Shown here piece by piece: positions 26,701-34,810 of a DNA stretch of 64,000 bases (the first letter of the stretch is position 1; every line of letters starts with the position of its first letter). The DNA is from Chromobotia macracanthus (Eukaryota > Chordata > Actinopteri > Cypriniformes > Botiidae), in NCBI GenBank assembly GCA_036877525.1, contig JAZGTH010000014.1, forward strand, positions 1,036,001-1,100,000, in the 5' to 3' direction. The notes under the pieces were generated by a model, which saw nothing but the letters and a program-made list of their open reading frames with translations, was not told where the DNA came from and ran no database searches. The position numbers were made by a program, and so were the translations under genes.

Positions 26701-29700
26701 GATTTTCGCCGGCCGATGGCCCCCCCCGCATACCCGCCCGCAAACATGACTGAGCCCTTTCCCCCACCACCCCTCACACACACACTCTCAAAGACGCTCT
26801 CACACCTGTCTGATTCAGGCACGGGTTACACACACACATACACACACACACCAAGCATAGGCAGGCCCGGGAAACTGGGACCAGGACAGAGTGGGGAGCT
26901 GGGCTGAGGCATTGCCTTAAATAGCAGAGGTGAGGAGGGAAGAAAACAGGTCTGGGCTGTCAGTGGCAGAGAACTCTGGCCATGCGTCTTGTAATCAGAG
27001 ATTGCTCCGCCCCCTTCCTGACAGATACAGTAACAAAGCTACAGGAGCAAAACTCAGGTGGGTTCAGGCAGGTTCTGTAGGTAAGTAGAAACACCAGAGG
27101 GCGTATACAACACACACAAAACATACACAATACACCAGGCACGTGCAAGAAACAAATGTGGACAAACACAACAGCACATAGATGAACATTTGTTGACTGT
27201 TGTGATTTGCTATTTGAAGTTATATAAGGTATAAGGTATGTATGATGATTATATAAATAAAATAAATAAAATAAAAAATAATAACAGACCTAACCAAAAA
27301 CTAAAGGGGCTGCCACACACGTGATCTCCGGGTTTATGGTGCATACCCCAGTCTGTTTAAGTCAAACTTTAGTTTGTACTAGTTCTATTATTAAAGTTTT
27401 ATTACTATTTTTATTTTTATTAGTAAACACTTTTCAAACTAAGGTGCAGTGAATCTAATGCAAAACATCACAGCAGACAGACACTAACACCATTTTGTGT
27501 GTGCTAAAGTGAAGTGTGACATTTCTTGAGGTGAGATAAACGAAAGCAACCCTTGGTGACGTGATAAACGTTGGGCAAATTTTAAATATGCAAATGTGCA
27601 GCACTGTGATGCGGTGATAACCAGCAGGATCTGCCGCCTCGACTGCAGTCGAATATCACAATTTAAATCTGTGTGTGCGCAACTTAAACAGATATGTGTT
27701 ATTTTATGTATAAAGTCTTTCTGCTATTTCACACTAACATCAGATTTATTGAACTAATAGAAACAAAAACGCAGCTATAGAATTTGTCTTAAAATGAATG
27801 ACTAACAATCATATAAGACTTCTATTAAAGACATGATCCACTTCGCCCTCTTGTAAAACTTTCTCCACCAGTAAATGTGCACATCTCTTCTGCATGGTGT
27901 GCTGTGCAGGTTCAGCAGAGGTTTTTATCATGAGCCTGTACTGATTCTCTGAATCTCAGCTGAATGATGTACTGCAAAATCTACTACAGCAGCTCCCCAT
28001 GCAACAATGCATACACCCACACCGCCCAGAGCATACAGTACTTCAAAGAGATTAACCATAAAATATAACCTCTGAACTAAAATAATAACAAATAAACCAT
28101 GCATTTTGGTCACTACAGCAACCCTTGACTATCACCCTTAAAAACAGTTCTGCAGTGTCCACACAGGTGAGGGTTATTATCAAATCTAAATGCAGCTCTA
28201 GACACCTTTAAACAGACTGTCTCATGCACACAGGTGAACAGTCACACCAGACACACACAATTTGACAAAACTCACCTGAGGTCTGGGAGGTTGGCTCATA
28301 AACAAGACGTATGAAAGTTCATCTGCCTCTATAAATACAGCCAGCGACCGGCAATGCAGCGATCCACCCTAACTGGGAGTGTCTTACACACCAGCATCTA
28401 AACCAATTAGTGGACAGCACATTGCCCTCACCCCCCCATCTCTGTCCATCACCTCTGCCAGCTCGTCTCCATGAAGAAAATCCATTTATGTCATTCGAGG
28501 GGGGAGCGATTTGTTTCTGCTAACCGCAGCAAATAATATCTGCTCTAAATTATTCACAGACGCTTTTGCACTAAAAGCTTTTGATTGTTGTTCCACATGA
28601 GATAAAAGATAAAGGCATTTACTGAACTAATAAGAACTTGTGTGAGTCAGTGGATCTTCAGAGAAACAAACACACATGCAGAATGTATCAATGTCAAAAT
28701 CAACTGATACACTGGATGCTCAACAAACCAAATTTATCACCTGTCACCATTAAACTTCTGCTTTTACAAAACACTTTAACTTGCGTGAAATGAAACGCAC
28801 ACCATTTTTTTCAGCCACTGTTTCTGCCAAAGGCTTCAATGAACTTTAACAGCGAATGAATTTATCCAGAAATGAACAATCACATGACATGTGAGTGTTA
28901 CTAACAATCAACAAAAGAAAGAAACTTCTACCACCAAAAGAATGACTTAAAAGAGAAGATCCTGGTTTCCCATCACTCTCTCTCCACAAGTGTGAACATG
29001 CTGATTGATTCCTGCTCAGCCGATGTGGATGATGCGACTTTAAAAGACTAAAAGGACAGAAATGTGCAAGACTGTAAAATCAAAATTCAATAAAGTGCTC
29101 ATTATCCTCCTAGCGTCAGAGTCAGGGGTTTTAAGAGCCCATCAGCACAACAACCCCCTTTTTCAACCCATAAAAATATGATCCCTCAGAAAAACAGGAA
29201 GTGCACTACAGATGAGGGCAAGAGAGCACTCAAACTGATGGCTAAAAGCAGAAGCTTCATAAACAGCTGCTTATCCTGAACTTTCAGCTGACAGAATCTC
29301 TTGAGCTCAAAGCAACAGCAGGATGTTTTAACTTCAAAAATCTATCCCTTTACTCTTGTTCAGAAGTTGTTGAAGTTTTGCAGATATTTGCAAACTTTAG
29401 CAAAAACACACTTTTTATGTCTACCAGCTAATGCTGTCTGTAATGGTCAGTGCAGAGTAATTGAATCAAGAGATGGGCCAGCTGTGGTTTAAAGAGAGAA
29501 AATACATCAGCATAAAAAACAAGTCTGAACTCAGTGAAATCACGTATGCCACTAGCCAAATGCAACGACTATTGGCACAGCAGTTCTGGTAATCTGCCAG
29601 AACTGTGACAGGCAACACATACATATACCTGAGGTTATTTTATATATTTAAATTAAATAAAGACAAATAGCTGGTAAATAAGTGGTCAAATGAGGCATTT

Positions 29701-30304
29701 ACAGACTGATCATTTATTCTCATTGCTTCTGTGAGTTCAGATTCAACAGCAGAACCCTGAACTCAGTGAATGACCTGAAACTACCTGATGTGAAATGTAA
29801 GTACATTGTATTAGTGACACGGATTCTCAGCAGTTCTCATCACTGTGCAGTGAGAGCTCTATCGCATGCAAACAGCTGCCGCAACCAGTCGTGTACAGAT
29901 CACATGAGGTTAGATTCACTCACTGTATATGTAAATGTACTTATTTACATGTTGTTTACAATTATATAAATGTAAACAACACTTGCCCTTCATGAGGTAT
30001 TATCTCTGTTTGTAACTCTATAATGCACTTCACATTTATTAGTATTCAGCTGATAACTAATAACAATGTAATCATGTGTATTAGGGCTTACAATTATTCT
30101 GTGTTTTCAATGGTATAATGCTAGTATCAGGAGCAGCTAAACTGAGAATGAACCCAAGACATCAAGGTGCTTTCCAACACAGATGAAAACAAGTGCCGTA
30201 TCAGATGGCCATGGCTAATTAACCAGCAAACAAAGAGGTACCTGTAAAACTGCAGCTGCCGTTTTGGGCTCCCGTATCTCGCACTGAGGGCAGCAGAGAC
30301 AGAC

Positions 30305-30366
<62 letters not shown>

Positions 30367-31798
30367 AATAAAGAGGAAAGCTTAGTCTTACAGGCCAATA
30401 GAGGAAGATCAGAAAGAGGGCATTAACAAACACATGTACACGCATCCACAAGAAAAATACTACGTACTGTATCACAGACTGAACACTGATGGGTGAACAT
30501 GAGCACAGAGAAACAGAGTGGACACTCATAATAATGGAGAGAATAAATGACAAATATTATATAAGAAAAGCCAAAGAAGCCAAATTACAGTAAGCACAAC
30601 ACAGGCAAAAACAGGTAAATAATGAACACATCAAGAAAACCCCACAGCATGAAAGAGCAACACTGTGTGTAACATTCAGCTAAAACAGCATACACTGATA
30701 TATTAAAAAGACTCACAAATGAATAACTAAATCCACATTACAGGCTTTAAATGTAAAACATTTCTAGCAAAGGAACTCAGAATGGCACTAAAGAAGAGAT
30801 ATAAACTGTTCTGGGTGTGCTGAAGAAATTTAGTTATCAACTCTTCCATCAGAGATCTGCGACCCACATAACACTGCAGCATTCAATGAATGTTTTTATG
30901 TTCCTGCTGAAGAGCTCAGCATCGCCACCTGCTGTTCAAAACTGAAACTGAGCAGCTGAAAACAACTGAAGGCCAAACTCAACAGACAACTCTTCAGAAA
31001 TGAAGAAACTCACACGGTACAGGATCCCTACAGGGCATTCATTAAACCCACAGAGACTGTAATGTAAAATGCTAACCTTGATAATATATGTACTACAACT
31101 AATATGATGCACTACAAGACCAAATTTATGGTGTTGTAGTTTAGAACTACGAACAATAAGTGTTTCTTTCCCCTGCTTGTGTGGTGGGTGTTGAGTTCAT
31201 CTTTGCTGAAGAGTGTCTGTTCTCTGAAACTGAGCCAGATCACATGACCAGAGGCCAATCACACTGATGTTGGTTTGACAGGATTTGGGGTCATAAGGAA
31301 AAAACAAACACGTCCGTCCTATAAAACTCATGGTGACAATATGCCTTAATGTTTTTCTCATCATGATCCAAACATCAGTTACTTCAAACACACTGGAACA
31401 AAAATGTGCTGAACAAAACTAATGTTTGTTTAAATATCACCCGTTTATTTAATCTGCTCTGTAGTCGACTCCTCTAGAACTGATTCAGATTTCTCACATT
31501 AACAAAAACAATACAGATTCCTCATACAGATGCAGTAGTTTGATATTTCTCTGATCATATTGCTCATTACGGTTTATGTTAAAAGGGTTTTTTGGGGTGT
31601 ATATGTTTTATGATTTGGGATATTTAATATTTATAATTAGTTCTAAAAAACATATTTTTTTATAAATTTCCATTTATTAAAGCATGCATGTGTGTGTCTG
31701 TGAGTATAGGTACAGACTGACCTGTAGACCATGCCTGGAGAGCCCGTCTGTCTGAGAGAGAGACGGGCTGGCGAGTCTGTGGTTGATTCTGGATACAT
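682..31798 (-). CDS. kcnab2: kcnab2, voltage-gated K+ channel beta-2 subunit (3'-truncated by window edge)
   Basis: Cytoplasmic auxiliary subunit that binds the T1 domain of Kv1 channels as a tetramer and has an NADPH-dependent aldo-keto reductase fold. Core coding segments, in transcription order: 8653-8610, 8307-8270, 7886-7807, 5371-5327, 4602-4558, 4374-4331, 4091-4005, 3183-3098, 2212-2092, 2011-1917, 802-682. All have AG/GT borders and all phases agree. With the canonical start plus the cassette exon, the reading gives 308 residues before the last donor. Human Kvbeta2 has 367, so about 59 C-terminal residues lie left of base 1. In that numbering the reductase residues Asp85, Tyr90, Lys118 and Asn158 are all present. 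It is assigned to beta-2 rather than beta-1 or beta-3 from [29 protein letters not shown] and the MYPEST start. Three alternative first exons join exon 2 in the same phase. Which teleost duplicate (a or b) this is cannot be told. Confidence 0.95.
803..1916. other. kcnab2 intron between exons 11 and 12
   Basis: 1.1 kb of A+T-rich intron with short CA runs at 850-895 and 1032-1042. No further feature seen. Confidence 0.75.
1917..2011 (-). CDS. kcnab2: kcnab2 core exon 11 ([20 protein letters not shown])
   Basis: 95 nt, acceptor GTCCTCAG, donor GTACCG. It encodes [20 protein letters not shown] and [11 protein letters not shown]. The SPLACG segment holds NADPH-binding residues in the family. Confidence 0.96.
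2092..2212 (-). CDS. kcnab2: kcnab2 core exon 10 ([10 protein letters not shown]...LFHKI)
   Basis: 121 nt, acceptor CTTTCAG, donor GTAAGT. It encodes [20 protein letters not shown] and then [20 protein letters not shown]. Phe in LPELFHKIG and Met in YHMFQRE are beta-2-type; beta-1 and beta-3 have Tyr and Leu at these sites. Confidence 0.97.
2213..3097. other. kcnab2 intron between exons 9 and 10
   Basis: 885-bp intron; A+T-rich, nothing recognisable beyond the flanking splice sites. Confidence 0.75.
3098..3183 (-). CDS. kcnab2: kcnab2 core exon 9 ([20 protein letters not shown])
   Basis: 86 nt, acceptor TTGGCAG, donor GTGAGG. It encodes [20 protein letters not shown] then RWSPMEIM. Pro replaces the Ser of human RWSSMEIM; the rest is unchanged. 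Confidence 0.96.
3184..4004. other. kcnab2 intron between exons 8 and 9
   Basis: 821-bp intron; no repeats or signals identified. Confidence 0.75.
4005..4091 (-). CDS. kcnab2: kcnab2 core exon 8 (VVFANRPD, catalytic Asn)
   Basis: 87 nt, donor GTGAGT. It encodes [20 protein letters not shown] followed by PDPNTPME. Asn158, which contacts the nicotinamide carboxamide, lies in VVFANRPD. Confidence 0.96.
4121..4292. repeat. 20-bp tandem repeat, about 8.6 copies
   Basis: Unit GCAGTACAGTAATATCTAGT, with seven well-kept copies from 4141 to 4280 (variants GCAGCACAGT and GCAGTACGGT) and degenerate copies at each end. It fills about 70% of the 239-bp kcnab2 intron between exons 7 and 8. Confidence 0.95.
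4331..4374 (-). CDS. kcnab2: kcnab2 core exon 7 ([14 protein letters not shown])
   Basis: 44 nt, acceptor TTTTCAG, donor GTGAGA. The following intron is only 239 bp and is mostly a 20-bp tandem repeat. Confidence 0.96.
4558..4602 (-). CDS. kcnab2: kcnab2 core exon 6 (catalytic Lys)
   Basis: 45 nt, acceptor TTTGCAG, donor GTATGT. It encodes [14 protein letters not shown] and carries Lys118, the proton-relay lysine of the reductase site. Confidence 0.96.
4603..5326. other. kcnab2 intron between exons 5 and 6
   Basis: 724-bp intron holding the best-preserved SINE of the window at 5011-5179; otherwise nothing recognised. Confidence 0.75.
5011..5179 (-). mobile_element. tRNA-derived SINE (teleost type), near full length
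   Basis: On the minus strand it starts CTCCTGTAGCTCAGTGGTAG, a tRNA-like head. A pol III A box (TAGCTCAGTGGTAGAGCA, 5173-5156) and a decayed B box (GGTTTGATTCC, near 5130-5118; C of the usual GGTTCGA changed to T) are visible. It ends with the widespread fish tail, seen on the plus strand as GCATTTGGCAGACGCTTTTA (5025-5044) and CCAAAGCGACTTACA. It is intronic in kcnab2. The exact family name cannot be given from memory. It is not a functional tRNA: the 3' half does not fold as one. Confidence 0.85.
5327..5371 (-). CDS. kcnab2: kcnab2 core exon 5 ([14 protein letters not shown])
   Basis: 45 nt, acceptor TTGCAG, donor GTATGC. It completes Lys94 of the previous exon, then encodes [14 protein letters not shown] and two bases of Arg. 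Confidence 0.96.
5372..7806. other. kcnab2 intron between exons 4 and 5
   Basis: 2.4-kb intron. Apart from a decayed SINE at 7437-7550 I see no repeats, signals or coding sequence. Confidence 0.75.
7437..7550 (-). mobile_element. degenerate SINE copy
   Basis: Same order of blocks as the 5011-5179 element, heavily mutated: CAGATGTTTTCTCCAAAGTG (cf. CAGACGCTTTTATCCAAAGCG), then CCCTTGGAATAAAACCCATG and CTAGCACCATGTTCTACCAT. Intronic, older than the first copy. Confidence 0.65.
7807..7886 (-). CDS. kcnab2: kcnab2 core exon 4 (catalytic Asp and Tyr)
   Basis: 80 nt, acceptor CTGACAG after a CT-rich tract, donor GTGAGT. It encodes [20 protein letters not shown] followed by EVYAAG. It carries Asp85 and Tyr90, two of the four aldo-keto reductase active-site residues (human-type numbering). 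Confidence 0.96.
8270..8307 (-). CDS. kcnab2: kcnab2 core exon 3 ([12 protein letters not shown])
   Basis: A small 38-nt exon, acceptor TTTACAG, donor GTATGA. It encodes the Gly-Thr-Trp-Val-Thr-Phe-Gly-Gly strand that contributes to the NADPH pocket. Size and phase match the mammalian exon. Confidence 0.96.
8610..8653 (-). CDS. kcnab2: kcnab2 core exon 2 ([14 protein letters not shown])
   Basis: 44 nt, acceptor TTTTTTCAG, donor GTGAGT. Its first A completes the Arg codon of any of the alternative first exons. It encodes the first beta-hairpin of the aldo-keto reductase barrel. This is the common splice target of all kcnab2 N-termini. Confidence 0.96.
9114..9206. repeat. 31-bp tandem repeat, 3 copies
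   Basis: Three consecutive units, each starting ACTGTACAAAGTGTTGTGT, at 9114, 9145 and 9176, with two or three substitutions between them. Confidence 0.93.
14535..14835. mobile_element. cyprinid-type inverted-repeat element (MITE-like)
   Basis: Left arm at 14559-14580 (GTCATTATTTACTCGTCCTC..) and right arm at 14795-14816, whose reverse complement reads GTCATTATTTGCTTGTCGTC..; 18 of 22 positions match. Inside the left arm CATACCATCCCAAACCTGAA follows, as in a very abundant carp-family repeat. Outer borders are approximate. No coding capacity. Confidence 0.75.
15996..16204 (-). CDS. kcnab2: kcnab2 alternative first coding exon C (Kvbeta1/3-like inactivation ball)
   Basis: Encodes 69 residues plus AG. 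It begins [20 protein letters not shown], contains [14 protein letters not shown], and ends MRTGMKY before donor GTAGGA. Mammalian Kvbeta1.1 and Kvbeta3 start MQVSIACTE.., a tethered ball that blocks Kv1 pores. Cys7, the redox-sensitive residue of Kvbeta1.1, is kept here. The phase joins to exon 2 (TGMKYR-NLGKSG). Mammalian Kvbeta2 is generally described without a functional ball, so a ball exon in a locus whose core is clearly beta-2 is notable. The ATG at 16204 is the only in-frame Met at the ball position. Confidence 0.9.
17308..17345 (-). repeat. dispersed repeat with GTTGCTAGGGTGTT core
   Basis: Plus strand AGCAACCACCTAGAAACACC then CTAGCAACCAC. The minus-strand reading is a GGTTGCTAGGGTGTTTCTAG pattern common in fish genomes. 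Related copies occur at 22262-22320 (-), 49205-49310 (-), 58085-58145 (+), 60687-60740 (+) and 62785-62822 (-). Confidence 0.6.
17440..17650. promoter_or_regulatory. candidate conserved non-coding block with octamer motif
   Basis: Repeat-free stretch with a perfect POU octamer ATGCTAAT (17463-17470) followed by TGAATGCA, and an E-box cluster (CAGCTG near 17569). It sits about 1.2 kb upstream of the exon C start, so it could serve that promoter. Inference from motif density only. Confidence 0.25.
23488..23502 (-). promoter_or_regulatory. CTCF-like motif
   Basis: Minus strand CCAGCAGGTGGCAGT, a close match to the CTCF core. Similar sequences at 30921-30936 (-), 32014-32027 (+), 52363-52380 (+) and 59150-59165 (+). 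Some may be remnants of dispersed repeats. Confidence 0.4.
23706..23746. repeat. (GA)n microsatellite
   Basis: About 20 uninterrupted GA units in an intron of kcnab2. Confidence 0.97.
26389..26747 (-). CDS. kcnab2: kcnab2 alternative first coding exon B (long Ser-rich N-terminus)
   Basis: Encodes 119 residues plus two bases, beginning [20 protein letters not shown]. It continues through a Ser run (AGC repeats), a Ser/Arg-rich stretch, and a probable amphipathic helix ([20 protein letters not shown]), and ends TGMKY + AG before donor GTAAGA. The TGMKYR ending and its phase are exactly those of exon C and of Kvbeta1/Kvbeta3 first exons, so it should splice to exon 2. The ATG at 26747 was chosen because the upstream in-frame opening to 26822 starts at GTG. 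I do not recognise this N-terminus; its position and helix loosely recall the Kvbeta1.3 N-terminus. A TATA-like TATTTAAG lies at 26923-26916. Confidence 0.82.
26748..26926 (-). promoter_or_regulatory. kcnab2: putative promoter and 5' UTR of kcnab2 exon B
   Basis: On the minus strand a TATA-like TATTTAAG at 26923-26916 lies about 170 bp before the ATG, followed by a C-rich leader. This would put a start site near 26890. No splice acceptor is evident between it and the ATG, consistent with an independent first exon. Inference from motif position. Confidence 0.4.
26927..30241. other. kcnab2 intron upstream of exon B to the cassette exon
   Basis: Intronic. It includes an A-rich simple stretch (27250-27290) and a repeat-free block at 28410-28640 listed separately. 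No coding exon found. Confidence 0.65.
28410..28640. promoter_or_regulatory. candidate conserved non-coding block
   Basis: Balanced-composition, repeat-free DNA with closely packed motif-like words: a Runx-like AACCGCAG (28522-28529), AATAATATCTGC, TAAATTATTC and a GATAA repeat (GAGATAAAAGATAAAGG, 28599-28615). It resembles developmental enhancers. No alignment available, so low confidence. Confidence 0.25.
30242..30283 (-). CDS. kcnab2: kcnab2 14-codon cassette exon
   Basis: A 42-nt exon, acceptor ..CCCTCAG, donor GTACCT. It inserts [14 protein letters not shown] between the MVY of exon A and Arg-Asn-Leu-Gly of exon 2. It matches the optional 14-residue segment ([13 protein letters not shown] type) that distinguishes the long and short human Kvbeta2 isoforms. 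Length divisible by three keeps the frame whether it is included or skipped. Its upstream polypyrimidine tract is a (CT)n microsatellite (30309-30362 on the plus strand). Confidence 0.93.
30309..30362. repeat. (GA)n microsatellite abutting the kcnab2 cassette exon
   Basis: About 27 GA units, flanked by GACA units at 30299-30308. On the transcribed minus strand this is a (CU)n tract ending about 25 nt before the cassette exon acceptor at 30285-30284, where it forms the polypyrimidine tract. Confidence 0.96.
30363..31721. other. kcnab2 intron between exon A and the cassette exon
   Basis: Apart from a CTCF-like GCAGGTGGCG (minus strand, 30921-30936) nothing is recognised. Confidence 0.7.
31722..31798 (-). 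CDS. kcnab2: kcnab2 alternative first coding exon A (canonical Kvbeta2 N-terminus)
   Basis: Encodes 25 residues beginning [20 protein letters not shown] and ending GMVY plus AG of an Arg or Ser codon, followed by donor GTCAGT. This is nearly identical to the mammalian Kvbeta2 N-terminus, which lacks a channel-inactivating ball. The exon joins directly to exon 2 (giving MVYR-NLGKSG) or to the 42-nt cassette exon at 30283-30242. A CAG acceptor at 31893-31891 suggests that the exon begins at 31890, with about 92 nt of 5' UTR, so it is fed by an upstream non-coding exon. Confidence 0.93.
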
Positions 31799-33031
31799 GG
31801 GGAATGGGAAAATGGGGGGGTGTGGCCAGGCTGCCGTGGGGTCTCTCTCTCCAGTTAATGGACGTGTTTGTCTCTCACCTTACAGGAGCTCTGAAACACA
31901 AGCAAACAGAATTACAGGTCTGAGCAATCTTTCACATACTACAGCCCATTAACACACAAAAACATCAAAGCAGCACAGCAGTACTGCCAATAACCTGCAG
32001 GAACACATACACAACACCAGAGGGCGCTTCTTCACAATAATAAATAGTGACCACATCCGCCACAGAGAACACAAAGACGCTGAAACACACAGCTGAACCA
32101 AAATACAAAGTTACTGTCACACAATGCTGTGCTGCAGTGTTTCCTGCAAAACTACAACCACATCTCAGTCTAGTGCCATGGCTAAACAAATCAATAAAAC
32201 AAGCTACATGTGATTGTCAGTTTGATAAATAATTAAACTTACTGGTTAACTTAAAGTAAACTTGTTGGCTGAAAAATGAAAAGATGTTAAGTGTGCACTA
32301 ATGAGCAGGTAAAAAAAGCACATCATGCTATTGTAACTGGTAAGTAATGTGTGCATGACCCATATTCACACCACACTACCTTCATTTCATAACCAGACAT
32401 GTATACAGGGAGTTTTTATGCTGTGATATTTTATTCAAGTTCATCATTTCTGTTCTGGTGTCAGATGTCACACGCTCCAGTGCGAAATACATTTCCACTT
32501 TTACACAGTTATTTTCACTTGCAAATGTGAGTGAAATTCTCGCACTGTATTTAACCCTCTAAGAACCACAGCATGAATCAGTGTATTTAAATCAGTATAA
32601 TCACAGACTGACTGTTTATATAACAAGGGTGGGATAGGTAAAGTAAGAACTGAAATTTAGGATGAGGTTAACATGCTTATATGAAGTAATTCTGTGAAGT
32701 AATACATGATAAGCATAAAGAGACTACTAATGGGTAATAGTCAACTTTTTAAATACTGAACCAGATGTTAATATATGTATTTTTTCACATTGCACTTGTC
32801 ATGATGCATTCTGGGATTATTTTTGCAGAAACATGTAATGGTGTTTTAAACCAGATGTTGTGTCTATGATGCCCGTTAAATCTGTTTTAATGAGAATCTC
32901 TGAGTTTTTAACAAGGCTGTGATTTACAGATGGAAGGGTCAAAGTTTCATTGTTATCAACATGGAAGTTCTTTCTCAAATGTACAGTTGGTTTTCCTCAA
33001 ATGTACACTGTTGGTTTTTCTCAAATGTACA

Positions 33032-33064
33032 CTGTTTGTAACCAACACTGTTGGTTACAAACAG
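33032..33064. repeat. perfect 33-bp palindrome (16-bp arms, 1-nt centre)
   Basis: Left arm CTGTTTGTAACCAACA, centre C at 33048, right arm TGTTGGTTACAAACAG. It lies at the end of three imperfect copies of a CTCAAATGTACACTGTTGG unit (about 32972-33040). Confidence 0.95.
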
Positions 33065-34624
33065 CTTCATCACACTGAAACCTACAAACAGTCAGTGAAC
33101 GCCTGTGAAAATGACAGTGTTGAAAACCAGCTTCCTCCGCACAGGGCCAGGCAGGTGGGAGGGTGAAACACACAGTTTCCAAACTGTAGGAGTTTATTCA
33201 TCCCCATGAGATCCTGATAAACACCTTTGCATTTATATTAGCACACACATACACACATCAGCATTCTTCTCATTTCAGCACTCATGACTCTTAGGTGAGA
33301 GCAGTTAAAGGACATCAGTTTCTGTGCTGCTCATCAATGTGACCTTCCATCAGTCTGTACACACCAGCAGCCTGACAGTAGGAATGAGGTCTTTCCAATT
33401 TCCACAATATCAGCCCCTCCCTCTCCATCATGTGAAGCAGGACACAGGGCTGATGTCTCATCACAGTGTGTGGTGCAGTAAGGAGAAGGTCGCACATCAC
33501 TGAAGAAACCATCAGGAGAAGCCAAAGTGCTCAAGCTGCAAATAATGATGTTCAGACAGGCTTAGGAATAGATAACCCTGAATATAATCTGTAATATACT
33601 CCCTTTATACACATAAAACAATATACATGATACGCAATGAATCAAGGTTAGTTAGCCTAGTGTTGCCACATATTTTAAATGACCTGACCGCATAGTGCTA
33701 GAGTGAAACAAACTGGACACAAAGCCTGAAATTCTGAGTCTGCTTGTAGTTTAACACCCTTTAACAGCATTTTAAACAGTTAAAGACATCTTATAAAAAC
33801 AAGTCTTCTGCAGTGTCAAAGTTCGAGAAACCCTGTATAAGAATGAGAATAAATGGTATTTTCTCTGGGCAGCTTTTTACTGGTGAAGTGATACGATGAC
33901 GTGTGCTGGAATACTGCAGCACTGCAGAAGAGAGCGTAAGACTCTGAACTGAAACTTACAGCATGACCTGTGTTCTGATTCACTGCTCTAATGGTCAGAT
34001 CCAAGTGTGTACCCAGATCACAGAAACTGTGTGCTTCACACAGAGGAACAGAAAGTGACAAGGTGAAAAGGAAAGAGGGAAACCGAACTGAGGTATACTA
34101 GTGGGAGAGAGAAAGGAGGAACCTAAAGAGGTACAGTGAGGACATGTCAGACTTCAGAATATTTGAGAACACTAGATCAGTGTTTTGTCTATGGGAGATT
34201 CTGAGAGGATAGTTCTGGAAAACAATGATGGATAAGAAACAATGTTTGGCATAACAGGGTGATCCAAATATCAACAGTGAAGTTCTGATTCTTGCATGAG
34301 AAACAGAAGTAACAGCACATGACTGCAGGTCATGACTCAGCAGTTAAGCAGCCTGATGGCTGATCTCCATGCTGAGACACACAAAGCGTGTGCAAGAAGA
34401 AAGATCACGAACAGACTCTTGCTCTGATGGAGAAGTGATCCTATCTGTGTGAATGACACAACCATTGAAAGTTCTCTGTTAGAAAACAGCTAAATAGTGT
34501 GTCTGATGTCACTTCTCTGCAGGACTCAGTACACTCAGTATTGAAGTAAAGAGTTCAGTCCCACTTTTTTATTATGTGTGTGTATCTTCATTTAGATTCT
34601 ATAAAATCTGTGCTAAGAGGACAA

Positions 34625-34810
34625 CATTTACATCTTTACATTTATGCATCTGGCAGACACTTATTGAATTGCAATGTATTTAATACACAAACTGACTGAG
34701 TGTCGCAGCACTTCTGCATATCTAATGTGTAGCAAGTTATGTAACCCAGTTTAAATCTCTCAACAGCAATGTGAACAGCTTGGACAAACAGTGGACATAC
34801 ATTGTATTCC
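34625..34810 (-). mobile_element. SINE fragment
   Basis: TTTACATTTATGCATCTGGCAGACACTTAT matches the tail of the 5011-5179 element in its first 50 bases (written here as positions 34635-34664). The rest is too mutated to align by eye. Confidence 0.5.

Noticed and set aside
26748..26822. N-terminal extension of kcnab2 exon B beginning at 26822
   Set aside because: The opening codon is GTG, not ATG. The first in-frame ATG is at 26747 and has a purine at -3.
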